Assembly: GCA_030386875.1 (NCBI GenBank)
Contig: CM059578.1
Location: forward strand, 20,011,009 to 20,075,008
Origin: Morinoia aosen
Taxonomy: Eukaryota; Arthropoda; Malacostraca; Amphipoda; Talitridae
Direction of reading: 5' to 3'
DNA length: 64,000 nucleotides
The notes beneath the pieces are model-generated. The model did no database searches, was not told where the DNA came from, and saw nothing but the letters and a program-made list of their open reading frames with translations. Below, piece by piece: positions 11,494 to 22,270 of this stretch (positions are counted from its first letter, which is position 1; each line of letters opens with the position of its first letter). The position numbers and the translations under genes were made by a program.

Positions 11494-13683
11494 TCAATAC
11501 TTTTTACGTAAAGGTAAGATATGATTCTTATTGCTTTTAAAGGTTCGATTCCCAATTTTCAATTCTACATAATTTCGGTTGATTTGTGTAATTATCCCTG
11601 GTCCTTTCCAGGCAATATCTAATTTGTTTTTTCTCAGGTGATTTCGCATTAATACTCGTTCGCCGAGTTCAAAATTTTTATTTTTACGTCGAAGGTTGTG
11701 ATACATAGCTCTTTCACTGGTGTTATTAATTATTATAGCTCTAACGTTTTCAACAGTACGGGCTGCTTCTTGAGCTCGAAATTTTATGATATCGACGTCG
11801 GTGTCGTGACTATAGTTTTTTTCAAAAGTGATGGCGCTAAAATTTGCACACGTGTCTCGATTGAAAATAATATACGAGGGTGTGTCTCCCAGCGTAGTAT
11901 TTAAACTATTGTTGATCGCGTTCTCTGTGCTGTTTAGACACTGGTCCCATTCGGTATGCACTAGGGAGTTAATATATAGTTTTAATAGATTCGTAATCTT
12001 GCGGTTATTGCGCTCCACAATAGCATTGCTATGAGGACTCCAGGGTAATACTTCTTTTTTCGCAATTGAATGAATTTGACTGAATTTTTTTACTGCCGCA
12101 GATTTAAATTCAAGAGCTTGATCACTAAGAAGTGTTTTAGGATATCCAAAGGTTGAGAAGCAGTTGTCTAGGCAAGAGACAACTGTATCTGCTAATCGAT
12201 CTGCGGTTGCGTAAAGCTTACAGTAACGAGAAAACAAATCAATGACGATTAGAATATATTTATTCTGCTGATCTGTGACAGGAAGAGGACCAAGAAAGTC
12301 CATTGATACCACCTCGAAGGGTTCTTTAGCAATGGGAGCGTCCAATATCTTAATAGGCACAGTACTGCTGGCTTTAAGAATTTTACATACATCACACATT
12401 TTGACAAATTTACGTATGATACTCTTCTCTAATAAATGAAAATAACGCAACTTAAATTTAAACAATGTATGCGTGGCATCAGTATGGTACAAGGAGTGTA
12501 TACTGAGCACCGCCTTGTTCATTAGCGATGTCGGTATAACCGAAGTGAGAATAGTGCTTTCCCTAGAGTCTATTTGTCGTCGTCTATAAAGTATGTCGTT
12601 CAGAATTAAATATTTTTGTAAGTCAGGGATCGTAGATGTACTACTAGTTAGTAATGCGTCTTTGACCTCAGAACAGAAAGGGTCTAGCTGTTGCTCATTT
12701 CGAAATTCGTCTAAAGTCCACGATACGTCTTTTAACTGAGGAACGTAGTCAGTCAGTCGGGGTTTTGCAGTCGCCTCTGGCGCCAGTTGATGAGAACTTG
12801 TCTCGTCTGTTTTGTCTATGTCGGCGGTCAGCGCACCACGGCGTGTAATTACTGCGAAGGCGTCAACCTCATCGAACTCTGAGCACTCTTCAAGATCAGA
12901 AATAGTTAAATGCTCGGGCAATCTACTTAGACAATCTGCAATTAGATTTTGTTTCCCGGGGAAATATTTTACTACCGGTTCGAAAGATTGAACTGTTAGA
13001 CACCATCTAGCCATAGCTGAGTCGTCAGGAAGCTTTTTGAAAAACAAAGGCTGTAATGGTTTATGATCAGTGTAGAGATAGATCGGATATCCAAGAATGA
13101 GATATTTAAATGCTTTCAGCGCGCTCACAATGGCGAAGAACTCTTTTTTCGTCGTGGAATAGCGCTTTTGTGTGGAATTTAAGCTTTTACTGTAGTAGGC
13201 AATAGCCTTCATTGATTTATTTGAATCATTTCCGTGCTGTAAAAGCACTGCACCTATACCAAAATTAGAAGCATCTGTAAATACGTGGAAAGGCTTAGTA
13301 AAATCAGGATGCCGTAAAACGGTATCAGATGTTAAAACAGATTTGATTTTTTCAAAAGCTTGCTGACATTCAGGATTCCAGATAAACTCAACATTTTTAC
13401 GTAACAATTGATACAGAGGGTATGAGATCGATCCAAACATTGGTATGTGATTGCGGAAATAGTTCGCCACTCCCAGAAAACTTTGCAGTTCCTTCACATT
13501 TTTTGGAATGGGAAAGTTTTGTAGCTTCTCTGATTCTTTGCAGCGAATTCCGTCTGCCGACACGATGTGTCCAAGATATTCAATTGAGTTTTTTAGGAAA
13601 TGACATTTTTCAAGTTTAAGTGACAGATTTCCACCACGTAGCTTCTCAAAAACACTATATAAATCTTTCAGATGTTGGTTCAT
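11494..13683 (-). CDS. pol: RT end, RNase H and integrase of the young gypsy element
   Basis: Open frame of 729 residues. From the N-terminus it has the RT thumb (YLGHIVSADGIRC, FLGVANYFRNHIP), RNase H (HVFTDASNFGIGAVLLQ, TTKKEFFAIVSALKAF, YLYTDHKPLQPLF), the integrase zinc site (CDVCKILK), the integrase core (VSMDFLGPLPVTDQQN, LLSDQALEFKS, LPWSPHSNAIVERNN) and a C-terminal module (ERVLMRNHLR, DIAWKGPGIITQI). RT-RH-IN is the ordinary Ty3/gypsy order. Confidence 0.92.
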   Translation of the reverse strand: MNQHLKDLYSVFEKLRGGNLSLKLEKCHFLKNSIEYLGHIVSADGIRCKESEKLQNFPIPKNVKELQSFLGVANYFRNHIPMFGSISYPLYQLLRKNVEFIWNPECQQAFEKIKSVLTSDTVLRHPDFTKPFHVFTDASNFGIGAVLLQHGNDSNKSMKAIAYYSKSLNSTQKRYSTTKKEFFAIVSALKAFKYLILGYPIYLYTDHKPLQPLFFKKLPDDSAMARWCLTVQSFEPVVKYFPGKQNLIADCLSRLPEHLTISDLEECSEFDEVDAFAVITRRGALTADIDKTDETSSHQLAPEATAKPRLTDYVPQLKDVSWTLDEFRNEQQLDPFCSEVKDALLTSSTSTIPDLQKYLILNDILYRRRQIDSRESTILTSVIPTSLMNKAVLSIHSLYHTDATHTLFKFKLRYFHLLEKSIIRKFVKMCDVCKILKASSTVPIKILDAPIAKEPFEVVSMDFLGPLPVTDQQNKYILIVIDLFSRYCKLYATADRLADTVVSCLDNCFSTFGYPKTLLSDQALEFKSAAVKKFSQIHSIAKKEVLPWSPHSNAIVERNNRKITNLLKLYINSLVHTEWDQCLNSTENAINNSLNTTLGDTPSYIIFNRDTCANFSAITFEKNYSHDTDVDIIKFRAQEAARTVENVRAIIINNTSERAMYHNLRRKNKNFELGERVLMRNHLRKNKLDIAWKGPGIITQINRNYVELKIGNRTFKSNKNHILPLRKKY

Positions 13684-13725
13684 GGATTTGGAAAATACTA
13701 ATATGTCATCAAGGAATACAAAACA

Positions 13726-15564
13726 TTATTTACCGATGACATTGGCAAGAACAGAAGAAATTAAACGTTGAAAAACTGAGGGACTCGAGGACAACCCGAA
13801 TGGCAGCCTCTTGAACTGAAATTTCTCATAACCGATACTGAACGCGGTATATTTACGGCTACTTTCCTCTAATTCGACCTGATGAAAAGCCGAGCTTAAA
13901 TCGAGACTTGAAAAAATGCTGTTCCCCCCAACCGTGTAAAGTATTTCGTCTATGCGGGGAATGGGATAACTTTCTTTTATCACTATTTTGTTAAGTTCTC
14001 GGAAGTCAATCACGGAACGGATCTCGCCCGAATGCTTTTTAACAACAATTAAAGGAAAATTGAATTTCGAGCTGGAAGGTTCAATAATGCCTTGGTCCAA
14101 CATCTGCTTATTAGCTTGCAACAATTCGTTTTGATATTTATGAGGAATTCGATATGGTGGGATATTAAGTACTGGTGCATTAGGTTTTAATTCAATCTTA
14201 TGTTTCATAACATTCGTAACGGCAATTGTTTCGCCTTCTAGAGTGATGACGTCTCTAAATTCGTTTAATAAATTTAACAGTAATGGCTTAGCGTCTTCAT
14301 CATCACAATTCACATCGTTACCAGTCAAAGAGCGTCTCTCGTTACTACCTCCCTCTGGTACATCATTTTTCTGTGCATTAATTCCTAGTTCATCAACACG
14401 AATATCGTTACAACAACGCCTCGTTTCTACAGATACTACCCCAACGTCTTTACCAGAGATGGCATTGAAAGTTCCACCATTAACACTGTCGACTCCGGGT
14501 AGATCCGCATTACCGTGGGCATCGCACAAATTTGCATCTCGCACAGCTTCGTGCACGGTAGACAGGTAAATCTCATGTTCAATTTCCATGTCGTCAATTC
14601 CCTCAATCGTACTTATCATCGTATTGTCGCTTATATATACCACGTCTTCAGAGACGTTCAAAAGCATTACAGGGACAAAACCATTTGACTTGATATTCAC
14701 CACTGATTCGGCGACATAACTTCCATTAGCGAGAATTGTCTTATTCATAATATACTTTCCGGGCTTAGCCTTTTTGACATACCCATTAATAACACGTAAA
14801 CAATTTCTTGGAATTTCCACTGCTCCACAATGAACAACTATTTCTCGTCTTTTACTTTTTTTCAAACTTCTCGCTTGTTCCTTAGTTTCTCTTATTTTGT
14901 TCGCATGCTGTTTAGTTATTCTCACATTATTCGCTGGCTGCTCAGATTTTTTAACCTTTTTCCCTGGGGTACCCCACTGATCTGCAGCATTTATCTCTAG
15001 GCCATTTCGTTGCCTATCGCCATTTTCTTGGCCTGCATTTCGTGATTCCCTCTGCTTCAGCCGATATTTCTTTATACGCCTCCTATTGGCAAGCATGTCA
15101 GCCATTAGACATTCTGGATTACTTATAGTATTGAAAAATACCTCTCGCTTACTTTGCCCGTGCAATTCTTGCACATCATGAAACGGTACTTTTACTCCGT
15201 CAAGAACTATGAATCCTTCTTTAAAATTAATCACGGCATCTTGTAGAATATCCCTACCGAGGATTACATCATATTTAAATTCGCCATCTTTCAAAATCAA
15301 AGCGCTAGTATTTATTTCTTTATTATTAGGCAGCGTAATACAAAGATCAAGTTCGCCTGATACCTGGCTTTTAGAATTTACACCCCTGATACTGAAGGCA
15401 CTAGGCTTAATTCGCTCGTTTATGCCTTTTAAATTCCGGTAACTCACCAGACACCGGTCACTACCGCTGCCGATGAGAGCGCTCATCAATTTGTTATCAT
15501 TACGTAATATAATTGTAGGCTTCTTAGAACGCCGTAATGAAAATAAATCGTCGCTGACAAACAA
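13726..15564 (-). CDS. pol: protease and N-terminal RT of the young gypsy element
   Basis: 612-residue frame. The protease-like region starts near GSGSDRCLVS and ends DVILGRDILQDAVINF. A long Lys/Arg-rich linker follows, then RT with YPIPRIDEILYTVGG, IFSSLDLSSAFHQVEL and FKRLPFGLSSSPSVFQRLI. It precedes the RNase H/integrase frame. The protease region is similar to the small fragment at 33,628-33,748. Confidence 0.9.
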   Translation of the reverse strand: MFVSDDLFSLRRSKKPTIILRNDNKLMSALIGSGSDRCLVSYRNLKGINERIKPSAFSIRGVNSKSQVSGELDLCITLPNNKEINTSALILKDGEFKYDVILGRDILQDAVINFKEGFIVLDGVKVPFHDVQELHGQSKREVFFNTISNPECLMADMLANRRRIKKYRLKQRESRNAGQENGDRQRNGLEINAADQWGTPGKKVKKSEQPANNVRITKQHANKIRETKEQARSLKKSKRREIVVHCGAVEIPRNCLRVINGYVKKAKPGKYIMNKTILANGSYVAESVVNIKSNGFVPVMLLNVSEDVVYISDNTMISTIEGIDDMEIEHEIYLSTVHEAVRDANLCDAHGNADLPGVDSVNGGTFNAISGKDVGVVSVETRRCCNDIRVDELGINAQKNDVPEGGSNERRSLTGNDVNCDDEDAKPLLLNLLNEFRDVITLEGETIAVTNVMKHKIELKPNAPVLNIPPYRIPHKYQNELLQANKQMLDQGIIEPSSSKFNFPLIVVKKHSGEIRSVIDFRELNKIVIKESYPIPRIDEILYTVGGNSIFSSLDLSSAFHQVELEESSRKYTAFSIGYEKFQFKRLPFGLSSSPSVFQRLISSVLANVIGK

Positions 15565-15743
15565 ACTTCTACAGGTAGTTCAGAATTTGCACCTACATCA
15601 AGTTCTTGTTCACCTAGTAATTCGAACTTATTTTTACACAGAAATAGCGGATCCACCTCTTCAGTCGACTTAGTTATAGTATCTGGTTTCAACGCCACAT
15701 CATTGGTAACGGGGATTGTAGCTGTATCCTCGGGCACTGGCAA
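15486..15743 (-). other. linker frame between gag and protease, young gypsy element
   Basis: Acidic frame MPVPEDTATIPVTNDVAL onward that overlaps the protease frame. It may be the gag-pol junction peptide. No domain was recognised. Confidence 0.35.
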
Positions 15744-15898
15744 CTCCTTCTCTACTCCAAGACTCTTTGGTTTTTCTGATTCTTCTCTATCTACTCTAAA
15801 AAATCGTCACCCTCGGAAGATGCAGCGTAATACGCTTCACCTCGACCTCGACCACGCGAATGACATTCACGTGCAAAATGGCCTACCTTCCCACATTT

Positions 15899-17224
15899 TT
15901 AGCAAGCATGACCGCGGAAATGTGATTTGCTTTGGCCTCTCTTATTCGTGCACATACTTTGAACATGACCTGTGGTTTTGCATAGTGAACAGAAAGATTT
16001 TGATCTATCCTTACTACTCTGTTGTGGATTTTCCACCTGTGCCTCGTTGCACTCCATAGAACCTAAAGGTCGATCACCAAAATATGCATATTGTCTTCCC
16101 CTTTGAAATCTAGCAGGTCTCCAATTGCTTCTGAAAAACGGTCCCCGACCTTGAAAACGTCGGTTGTTGTTTTGAGAGGCATAGAAAGCCTCGGGAAACG
16201 ATTCCTTCTCGTCCCACTCACTCTCTTCAGGCACGACCGCAAGGTAAGTCTCTCTGGTTGGATACGTGGACTGGGTATTATTTTTGCGCGCAAGTATTTC
16301 TCTGCCCTCAGGATTATTACGCACAGCGGAAACGAGACGAGCTAACAACTCTTCAGAGGTATGGAACTGCCTCGAGAAGATTTTTTTACAAAAGTTCTCT
16401 TCTAAGAGAGGTGCGAGAATTGCTGTAGCTAGACTAAAAACTACCAAGTCACCAGAGAACTTTTTTAAATCGTTTGCGTTCGTACTAGCAATTACAAATG
16501 GATGTCTTTGTAATGCTACTTCTGTACTATTTAGAATATGATCACTCAAATTTCTTATTTTCGACATCGCCGTAACCAATTGTGCAGCCAACCCTTCATT
16601 ACGTAACAACCGTAACTGATTTAAATCGCACGCTAACGCATGAACTGAACGCTCACCCTTAGCCACGTAGATGTCATCTAAAATGTCAATAACCTGATCA
16701 AAGGAATAGTTAACATCAGGGTTTACTAATTTTGTAACGACTCCGTTAAAATCTCCAACACTTTTGTGTGCGCTGCGCACAAGTAATTATTTTTTGGCAT
16801 CGTCGGAAGTCAGGTCGGGTAACAAGCACATGTATGATTTCAGATTTGCGACATGCGTACGGAAAGTCTTCGTTTCACAAAAGATCGGGTCAGTGAGACG
16901 CTGTCTGCCTCGAAAAAGCGGTAGCTCTGCACTGGACAGTATAGTACTGCCCCTTTGTAAAGTTGTGGTTACACTACCACCCGTCATTGGTCCACTAGAG
17001 GACGCCTTGGTTGTCACACTTGGAGCACTGAACGTCACAGTCTGGGTACTAACAGCGGTCGTCACTACCGTCGTAGGCATCGGTCCAGACGTAAATACTC
17101 TTGTCGGCGCATGTCCGCACGTTCCAGGTAACGTACCACTAAATGCCGGAACAGAAACTCTACCACTACTTGTCGTCGTCCCTGTCGAACGAATAAATTC
17201 AGGGTCGGAATCAGAATCTCCCAT
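15899..17224 (-). pseudogene. gag of the young gypsy element
   Basis: Two adjoining frames. The first (16,787-17,224) opens MGDSDSDPEFIRSTGTTTS, a Ser/Thr-rich N-terminus followed by the capsid start. The second (15,899-16,780) holds the helical capsid part and an Arg-rich nucleocapsid with one knuckle, CSLCKTTGHVQSMC (C-x2-C-x4-H-x4-C). Fossil, nearly whole. Confidence 0.85.
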
Positions 17225-18137
17225 AATGAATCACAGCAACCTACCAATTTTTCTCACAATGCTAAAAACGTAACTCACAATTTTAATAATCCCACAGTCC
17301 AACGCAAAAATCCTACGCCACAAAAAAAATAACACCGCAGAACCCTAAAATCTTACCTCTCAAAAAAATAATCACATAACAGAACGCTAAAAGCTCACGT
17401 TACAAAAATGGATGAAGCACACGGTTAAATCTTCATTAAAAATCACTAAAAATTTAAATACTAAAAATTGTTTCTGCGACTTTCAAACGAACTTAATCCA
17501 ATTACTAACAAGGAAACTCTTTACACGAATTCAATGGTATCGATCCCAGCAATTTTTAAACTATACACAAGGCAACAAAAAATAAAAACCGACGATGTCA
17601 CAGAAAATTATCGAATAATCCCAAACAATAATATTATAGTTACAGAATACTCAACTTGGAATCAGCACACGGCAGGCAGTGCAGCCACAGCCAGTCAGTC
17701 GTCTCGGCTGATGTCAAGGACGAACGTCGAGACTGCTCGGCAACAGCAGAGCAGGTTGCGACCAGCTGTATCTCAAGGTCGTCTGCGATGCTCAGGCACA
17801 GCACAGGCAAGACGTCGAGACTGCCGGATCCAAGGTCATACACGCAGCGCTGTTATACAGCGGAGTAGCAATGTTAGCACGTAGCACGTCACTGTAGTAT
17901 TTACGTATGTTCACGTTTCCATACTTTGCGTAATCGCACAGATCACAGTATAATTATACGTATCAATTCCGTTAACACAGTTTCATTATAAATTGTAGTT
18001 ACCAATCTTCGGTATGCAACCTTTTAACCACATACACGTTACACAATTGTTCTCGTAGAAGTAGAAACACTGCAACTGTTCGTAGAATTGTTCTGAACAC
18101 AGCCACTTATGCATACAACTGTTAAACGACCACGTCA
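17225..18137 (-). other. leader of the young gypsy element, no gene seen
   Basis: AT-rich leader between the upstream ORF and gag. It is unusually long for a gypsy element. No domain, strong repeat or RNA family was recognised. Confidence 0.5.
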
Positions 18138-18365
18138 CTACTTGCGATGGAAATTCACGCACAGCTTCATCACGCAGTGGTCACCATCCTTTTCCAGGTC
18201 AACACGAGCTGTGTAAGGTACTCCCAAAGGCACATTTAATTCCAACCCATAAGAAGAATTCTTCAGAGTTTCTTCAGGGATACGTTTCACAACGAAACGG
18301 AACACGTTATTGTATACCTCTGGTGATTCTTCAATTTCTCTTCCCGTTGCTGTAGATTGCTCCAT
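18138..18365 (-). CDS. upstream ORF in the leader of the young gypsy element
   Basis: 75-residue frame from MEQSTATGREIEESPEVY to CVNFHRK, between the primer-binding site and gag. The sequence is not low complexity and looks protein-like (alternating hydrophobic residues, GLELNVPLGVPYTARVDL). No family was recognised. A GT-containing AAGTAG follows the last codons, so it could be the first exon of a spliced message, which is inference. Confidence 0.4.
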   Translation of the reverse strand: MEQSTATGREIEESPEVYNNVFRFVVKRIPEETLKNSSYGLELNVPLGVPYTARVDLEKDGDHCVMKLCVNFHRK

Positions 18366-18595
18366 AGTAGTTTGTCGTGATTTCCAAAAACATTCTCGGC
18401 TCACGAAGCGAAGCGTAGACCACCACACGTAGAAATTCCACGAATTTCCGTAGACACGCGATCCTCAAATATCGCCGTCTAAAATCCAGACTTAAGTTTC
18501 CGATATCTTCAATCACAGTAGTCGCTGAATCCACATCACAGCACAAGGATCAAGTACAATTACACGTCGTGGGGACGAACTTACTGAGCCACCAA

Positions 18596-18830
18596 TGTTC
18601 CGCCCTTAGGTGTGTAGCGGCCGAAGGGTAGAACAAAGAGACGAGTAGACTTTTTAGCGTGTACTTGGCGTAGCGAGACAGGAGAACCAAATGCGCCCCT
18701 AGGGGCTCCGCACTACCTTTATATACTCAATATTTGCTGACGTAGCATACGCATTGCGGTACCCGCACAGGGCGTCGTCTGAACACGTACGGACAGATGC
18801 ACAGAGAGAGTACGCACTTGTGACGGCATA
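18596..18830 (-). repeat. 5-prime LTR of the young gypsy element
   Basis: 235 bp, differing from the 3-prime LTR at three positions. In element sense it is followed by TTGGTGGCTCAGTAAG, the likely tRNA primer-binding site (about 18,579-18,595). AGTG follows it at 18,831-18,834. Confidence 0.93.
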
Positions 18831-18834
18831 AGTG

Positions 18835-19213
18835 GTTGCCTGGCCAGTTCTATTAGAGTTAGGGTGGTGTTACTGCCCCCATTTTTCCTGCATAGCATGC
18901 AAAAAATTATTTTTGTTGCCTTGAGCAGATTTCTGCACTATATTTGTAAAGCAACATTTTTTAAGATGACCTTTTTTTGGCCATATCCTTGACAAACACT
19001 CTTTATAGGGGCATTCTCTACGCCAGTGCAAATTACCACAGCCGCTGCACGCTGATTTGGGGCTAGCTTGTGCCTGAGTTTTGCCCTGATGCTTGCTAGC
19101 AGTTTGCTGTACTCAAGTCTGACCTACATTCAAAATAGAGTTAGGTTGCCTCAACACCACAGTTTCTCTCAGTGTGGTTTCTTTGGCAGTGGCTAGATCC
19201 ACGGTTTTTTGCC
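18835..19213 (-). pseudogene. gag nucleocapsid of the Mag-like element
   Basis: The minus strand gives TWQKTVDLATAKETTLRE and CSGCGNLHWRREC, a zinc knuckle of the Mag/K02A2.6 gag type. It continues the interrupted element across the 9.3-18.8 kb insertion. Fossil. Confidence 0.75.
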
Positions 19214-20324
19214 ATGTCAGGTTAGGAGGTGTTCAGTTAAGCCGCAGAGTCCGGAACTCGAGTCAAGAGGTTCAGTTGGGAAATCAGTAGGAGTAAGGGG
19301 GATGCAAGTTTAGTACGTGTAAGTTGGTTGCAAGTTCGGGTACTCCTTTAATGAGACAAACCGCGTGCTAGGTTACCCCCTTAGGGAAATCAAGCAGGGT
19401 GCTAGGATAGAGGCTCAGTAATTGATCCGTTCAGTCAGTTGATTCGTGGTTGATCAAGTTAGGTTAAGTCAGGTATGTCAGGTAGGTTAAGTCAGACAAT
19501 GTCAAGTATTGAAATCAGTATGTGATCCGTTCTTCAGGCAGTCAGGTAAGGCAGGTACTATGATAGTATGGCTCGCTCAGTATGGGATCCGTGATTTAGG
19601 CAGTATGACAGTATAGCTCAGTATGTGGTAATTGAAGTCAAAGCAGTCAGACCCAGGTGTGTGAAAAGATCTGAAAAATCAGGGTGAGCTGTGATAAATT
19701 TGCTCTCTCTCCTTTAAGATAAACTACCCACACCCGTAACCATCATAATTATTTTACCCAACACATCATGCACCTTAGGTTCTTCACATAAAAACATCTG
19801 CTAGGATTTTCTCCTACAGCTTAACACAGGTTAGAGAGAGAATAAGGTGAAAATCCATTAACGTCACTTTACACAGCTAGCGTATCACACATAAGAGAAA
19901 TATCCTGGCAACAAGAAAAAATTAATCTGATGCACACAATGTAATATCACTACAGAAGAGCTCACGGGCTATTCTTTGACACTTCTATCCTAAACTTGCT
20001 ATATCCTACGTCGGTAAAGAAATACTTAAACACAATTCACATCCCATGATTCAGCACAAAAACACGCTTCACAAAATATTATCGACTTATGCGAGGAACG
20101 ATGACCTAACGCACGACAGCCGAAAGAACAATGACGACCCAAGCCAAGATCCCAGCATCGGCTATGTTGCCACAATGCTCAGGTCTAAACATGGTCGGAA
20201 GTTAATATTTCGTAAAGACCTATGTGAGTCATATAAAACATTAAGATTAGTAATTATGTTTAAGAATTCAATAGTAATAAATTACACTAAAAGAGTTTAT
20301 GCAGAGAAATACGTAAATTAATAC
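19214..20324. mobile_element. unidentified 1.1-kb insertion inside the Mag-like gag
   Basis: Gag homology stops near 19,213 and resumes near 20,325. The intervening DNA has no gene. It has a degenerate tract of CAGTATG/GATCCGT-like units (19,430-19,640) and AT-rich remainder. The ends were not resolved. Confidence 0.4.
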
Positions 20325-20744
20325 TTAGTGACAATTATTAATAATTATAGCTAATGCTACGTACAAGCTAGCCCCAAAATCAGCGATGCTTTCCCCTTGT
20401 TTTTGGTTCCGCTTATGAAACCAAAACCTTTCGAAGATTTTGTTACGTGTTGGCTTAAAATGCAGTCTTAACGATACCACGATCTCGTCATAAGTAGCAT
20501 CTAAGGTTCTTTTTGGTGACAACAAGTCCTTCACCAACCTAGCAATTTTTGGACCCACTGGTGAAATTAGTGTGGGGACTGTCTCGCTGTCTCCTATTTC
20601 ATTTATTAAAAAGTAGCTATGCAACCTAGCTTCGCAGTCTACAAATTCCTCCTCCAAAGGATTAAACTCTCCCACCGAGCTTATCAACGGCATATTGATT
20701 TTTTTAGGCAGTGCAAAACCAGTGAGAACAAACAACAACAACAA
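20325..20744 (-). pseudogene. gag N-terminal part of the Mag-like element
   Basis: The most likely start is the internal Met of INMPLISSVGEFNPLEEE. The diagnostic stretch is FWFHKRNQKQGESIADF, the conserved gag block of Mag-like elements. Fossil. Confidence 0.75.
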
Positions 20745-20835
20745 AAAAAATCACCAGGTAAATTCTGAGTTTCCTCACTAGTCACCACCTAGTCTCTCTC
20801 TGTAGTTCTACCAAAATCCTAGTCGCCAGTAAAGA

Positions 20836-21427
20836 AAAGAAAGAAAAAAGAAAGAAAAAGAAGAAAGAAAAAACGTTTATTTTCAAGTTGCCACATGAGT
20901 TACTTGACAACATATTGGCTTCTAAAAAATTATTAACATATAACGTCCTAAAACGAAAGTTCCATACGAAGAGTACTAATTGACAAGCCATCCGAGGTGT
21001 TCAAGTTGATAAGCCATACGAGGCATAATAGTAGACAAAATATACGAGGCGAACTAATGGACAAACCATACGTGGCGTGCTAATAGTCTAACTCTGTCAA
21101 GGGGTAGTTGAATAAGAAATGAAAAATATCATCTCTTGGATATTTTATGTTCCAAGAGATGGCTAACTACTCATAAATAATTCGAATACTACTAATAAAT
21201 TCTTCTGAACTCCCAAGTTATTGGCGGAAATTATCGAAGTAAGAAAAAGACAAGAAACGCTATACTGGAGCAGATTGAAACACCATCGTAAATGACAACC
21301 AAGTATTGAGAAAAGGTTAGTCACGAAGAAATTTATGAAGAACATCGCGCAACACAGCACGCACATCTAGAAATGCGTAAACAAGCTTACACTCAAAAAT
21401 GAATTTCAAGGCTTGTTCAGCACACAA
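20836..21427. other. noncoding: AAAG-rich tract and degenerate 33-bp tandem repeat
   Basis: 20,836-20,873 is an almost pure A/G tract. 20,965-21,085 holds about four imperfect copies of a unit containing GACAAGCCATACGAGGCG. A small hairpin (CATCTCTTGGA and its complement) sits at 21,130-21,163. No gene is seen. Part of this may be the 5-prime LTR of the Mag-like element. Confidence 0.45.
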
Positions 21428-22270
21428 ATATCGAGATAAATTTTGCACGAGCGCTTCATTTCATTTATCTGTTTATACTTTTAATTTATTCTATTTACAG
21501 AAATGCCCTTCGGGGTCGTGATAGGTCGATTTATGAATCATTAAGCAAGCGCAATCAATTTGTTTATTTCTGGAATTGGGTTCAGTGTTAACTGATCGCA
21601 GAGCTTTAGGTAAAATGTAATGTGTCATGAGGTTCTGCTTTTTAAGCAAAAAATAGAAATAGAAACATAGTATATGCACATGTGTGTATATATAAGTGCG
21701 AACGAACGTGTGCATGTGCACACAGATACATAGACATTCATATTTGCGTGCGCACACATACACACACATGCACACACTTACACACACATATTCATATATG
21801 TACGCATTGAAAATGAATATAAGAAAACTACTAATAAAATGAAAAATAATCTTGCTCTTTCTACATTTAAAATGACAGCCAAAGCTTTGTGTAATCGTAA
21901 AAAATAACCTGAGGAGAAATAAGGAATAGAAAAAGGACTTCGATAAACGTATAAATGAAATGGTCGTTTAATTTTCTAAAAGAAATTTTAAGAAAACTAA
22001 AGTTACCGCCGAGGAACAACAACAACAACAACAACAAAAACATATTTCATTTCACCTCGATATTCTCTGCAACATCATGCAGACATGGGTACTTGGGATA
22101 AAATGGAGATACAGTGTAAGCAGGTTACCACTCATGGTTGACAAATATCTACTCGTACAAAATTTTGGCAGAAATGCGTAAACAAACATATACTCAACAT
22201 CAAAATTCATAGTTTGTACAACATACGGACAGAAAGATAATTTTACCCCGATTCATATGTTCAAATTGCG
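21428..22270 (+). repeat. left arm of a large inverted repeat
   Basis: About 843 bp matching the reverse complement of 27,034-27,866 over its whole length, with scattered substitutions and small indels. It contains CA/TG dinucleotide tracts and a (CAA)n run near 22,020. The outer part begins ATATCGAGAT, and the inner end is near TTCAAATTGCG. A short open stretch, ALRGRDRSIYESLSK, follows an acceptor-like TTTACAG and is kept in both arms. Confidence 0.85.

Larger units (their letters stand above)
9338..18830 (-). mobile_element. young Ty3/gypsy element, nearly complete, inserted in the Mag-like element
   Basis: 9,493-bp element with 235-bp LTRs at both ends, flanked by AGTG on each side (9,334-9,337 and 18,831-18,834). 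In element sense it runs LTR, primer-binding site, a leader of 1.37 kb, gag, protease, RT, RNase H, integrase, a region with a transmembrane ORF, polypurine tract and LTR. The two LTRs differ at 3 of 235 positions, so the insertion is recent. It is largely open but broken, about three or four frame changes, some of which may be normal gag-pol shifting. Confidence 0.92.
3391..20835 (-). mobile_element. Mag-like Ty3/gypsy element, old and split by nested insertions
   Basis: Minus-strand fossil whose parts read in order from high to low coordinate. These are a primer-binding-like TGGCGACTAGGAT (near 20,820), gag (20,325-20,744), gag zinc knuckles (18,835-19,213), protease (8,850-9,337), RT (6,094-6,795), RNase H (5,523-5,810), integrase (4,080-4,647 and 4,961-5,144), a polypurine tract (3,911-3,923) and a presumed 3-prime LTR below 3,910. 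The insertions are at 4,648-4,955, about 6,796-8,850, 9,338-18,830 and about 19,214-20,324. Broken, perhaps ten or more breaks. It is clearly older than the gypsy element inserted into it. Confidence 0.75.

Noticed and set aside
11541-11552. GGTTCGATTCCC as a tRNA B box
   Set aside because: No matching A box or cloverleaf. It lies in the gypsy integrase coding region.
21491-21787. Cys/Val/Tyr/His-rich frame looking like a cysteine-rich peptide
   Set aside because: It is a translation of CA/TG dinucleotide tracts in the inverted-repeat arm, mirrored at 27,415-27,753.
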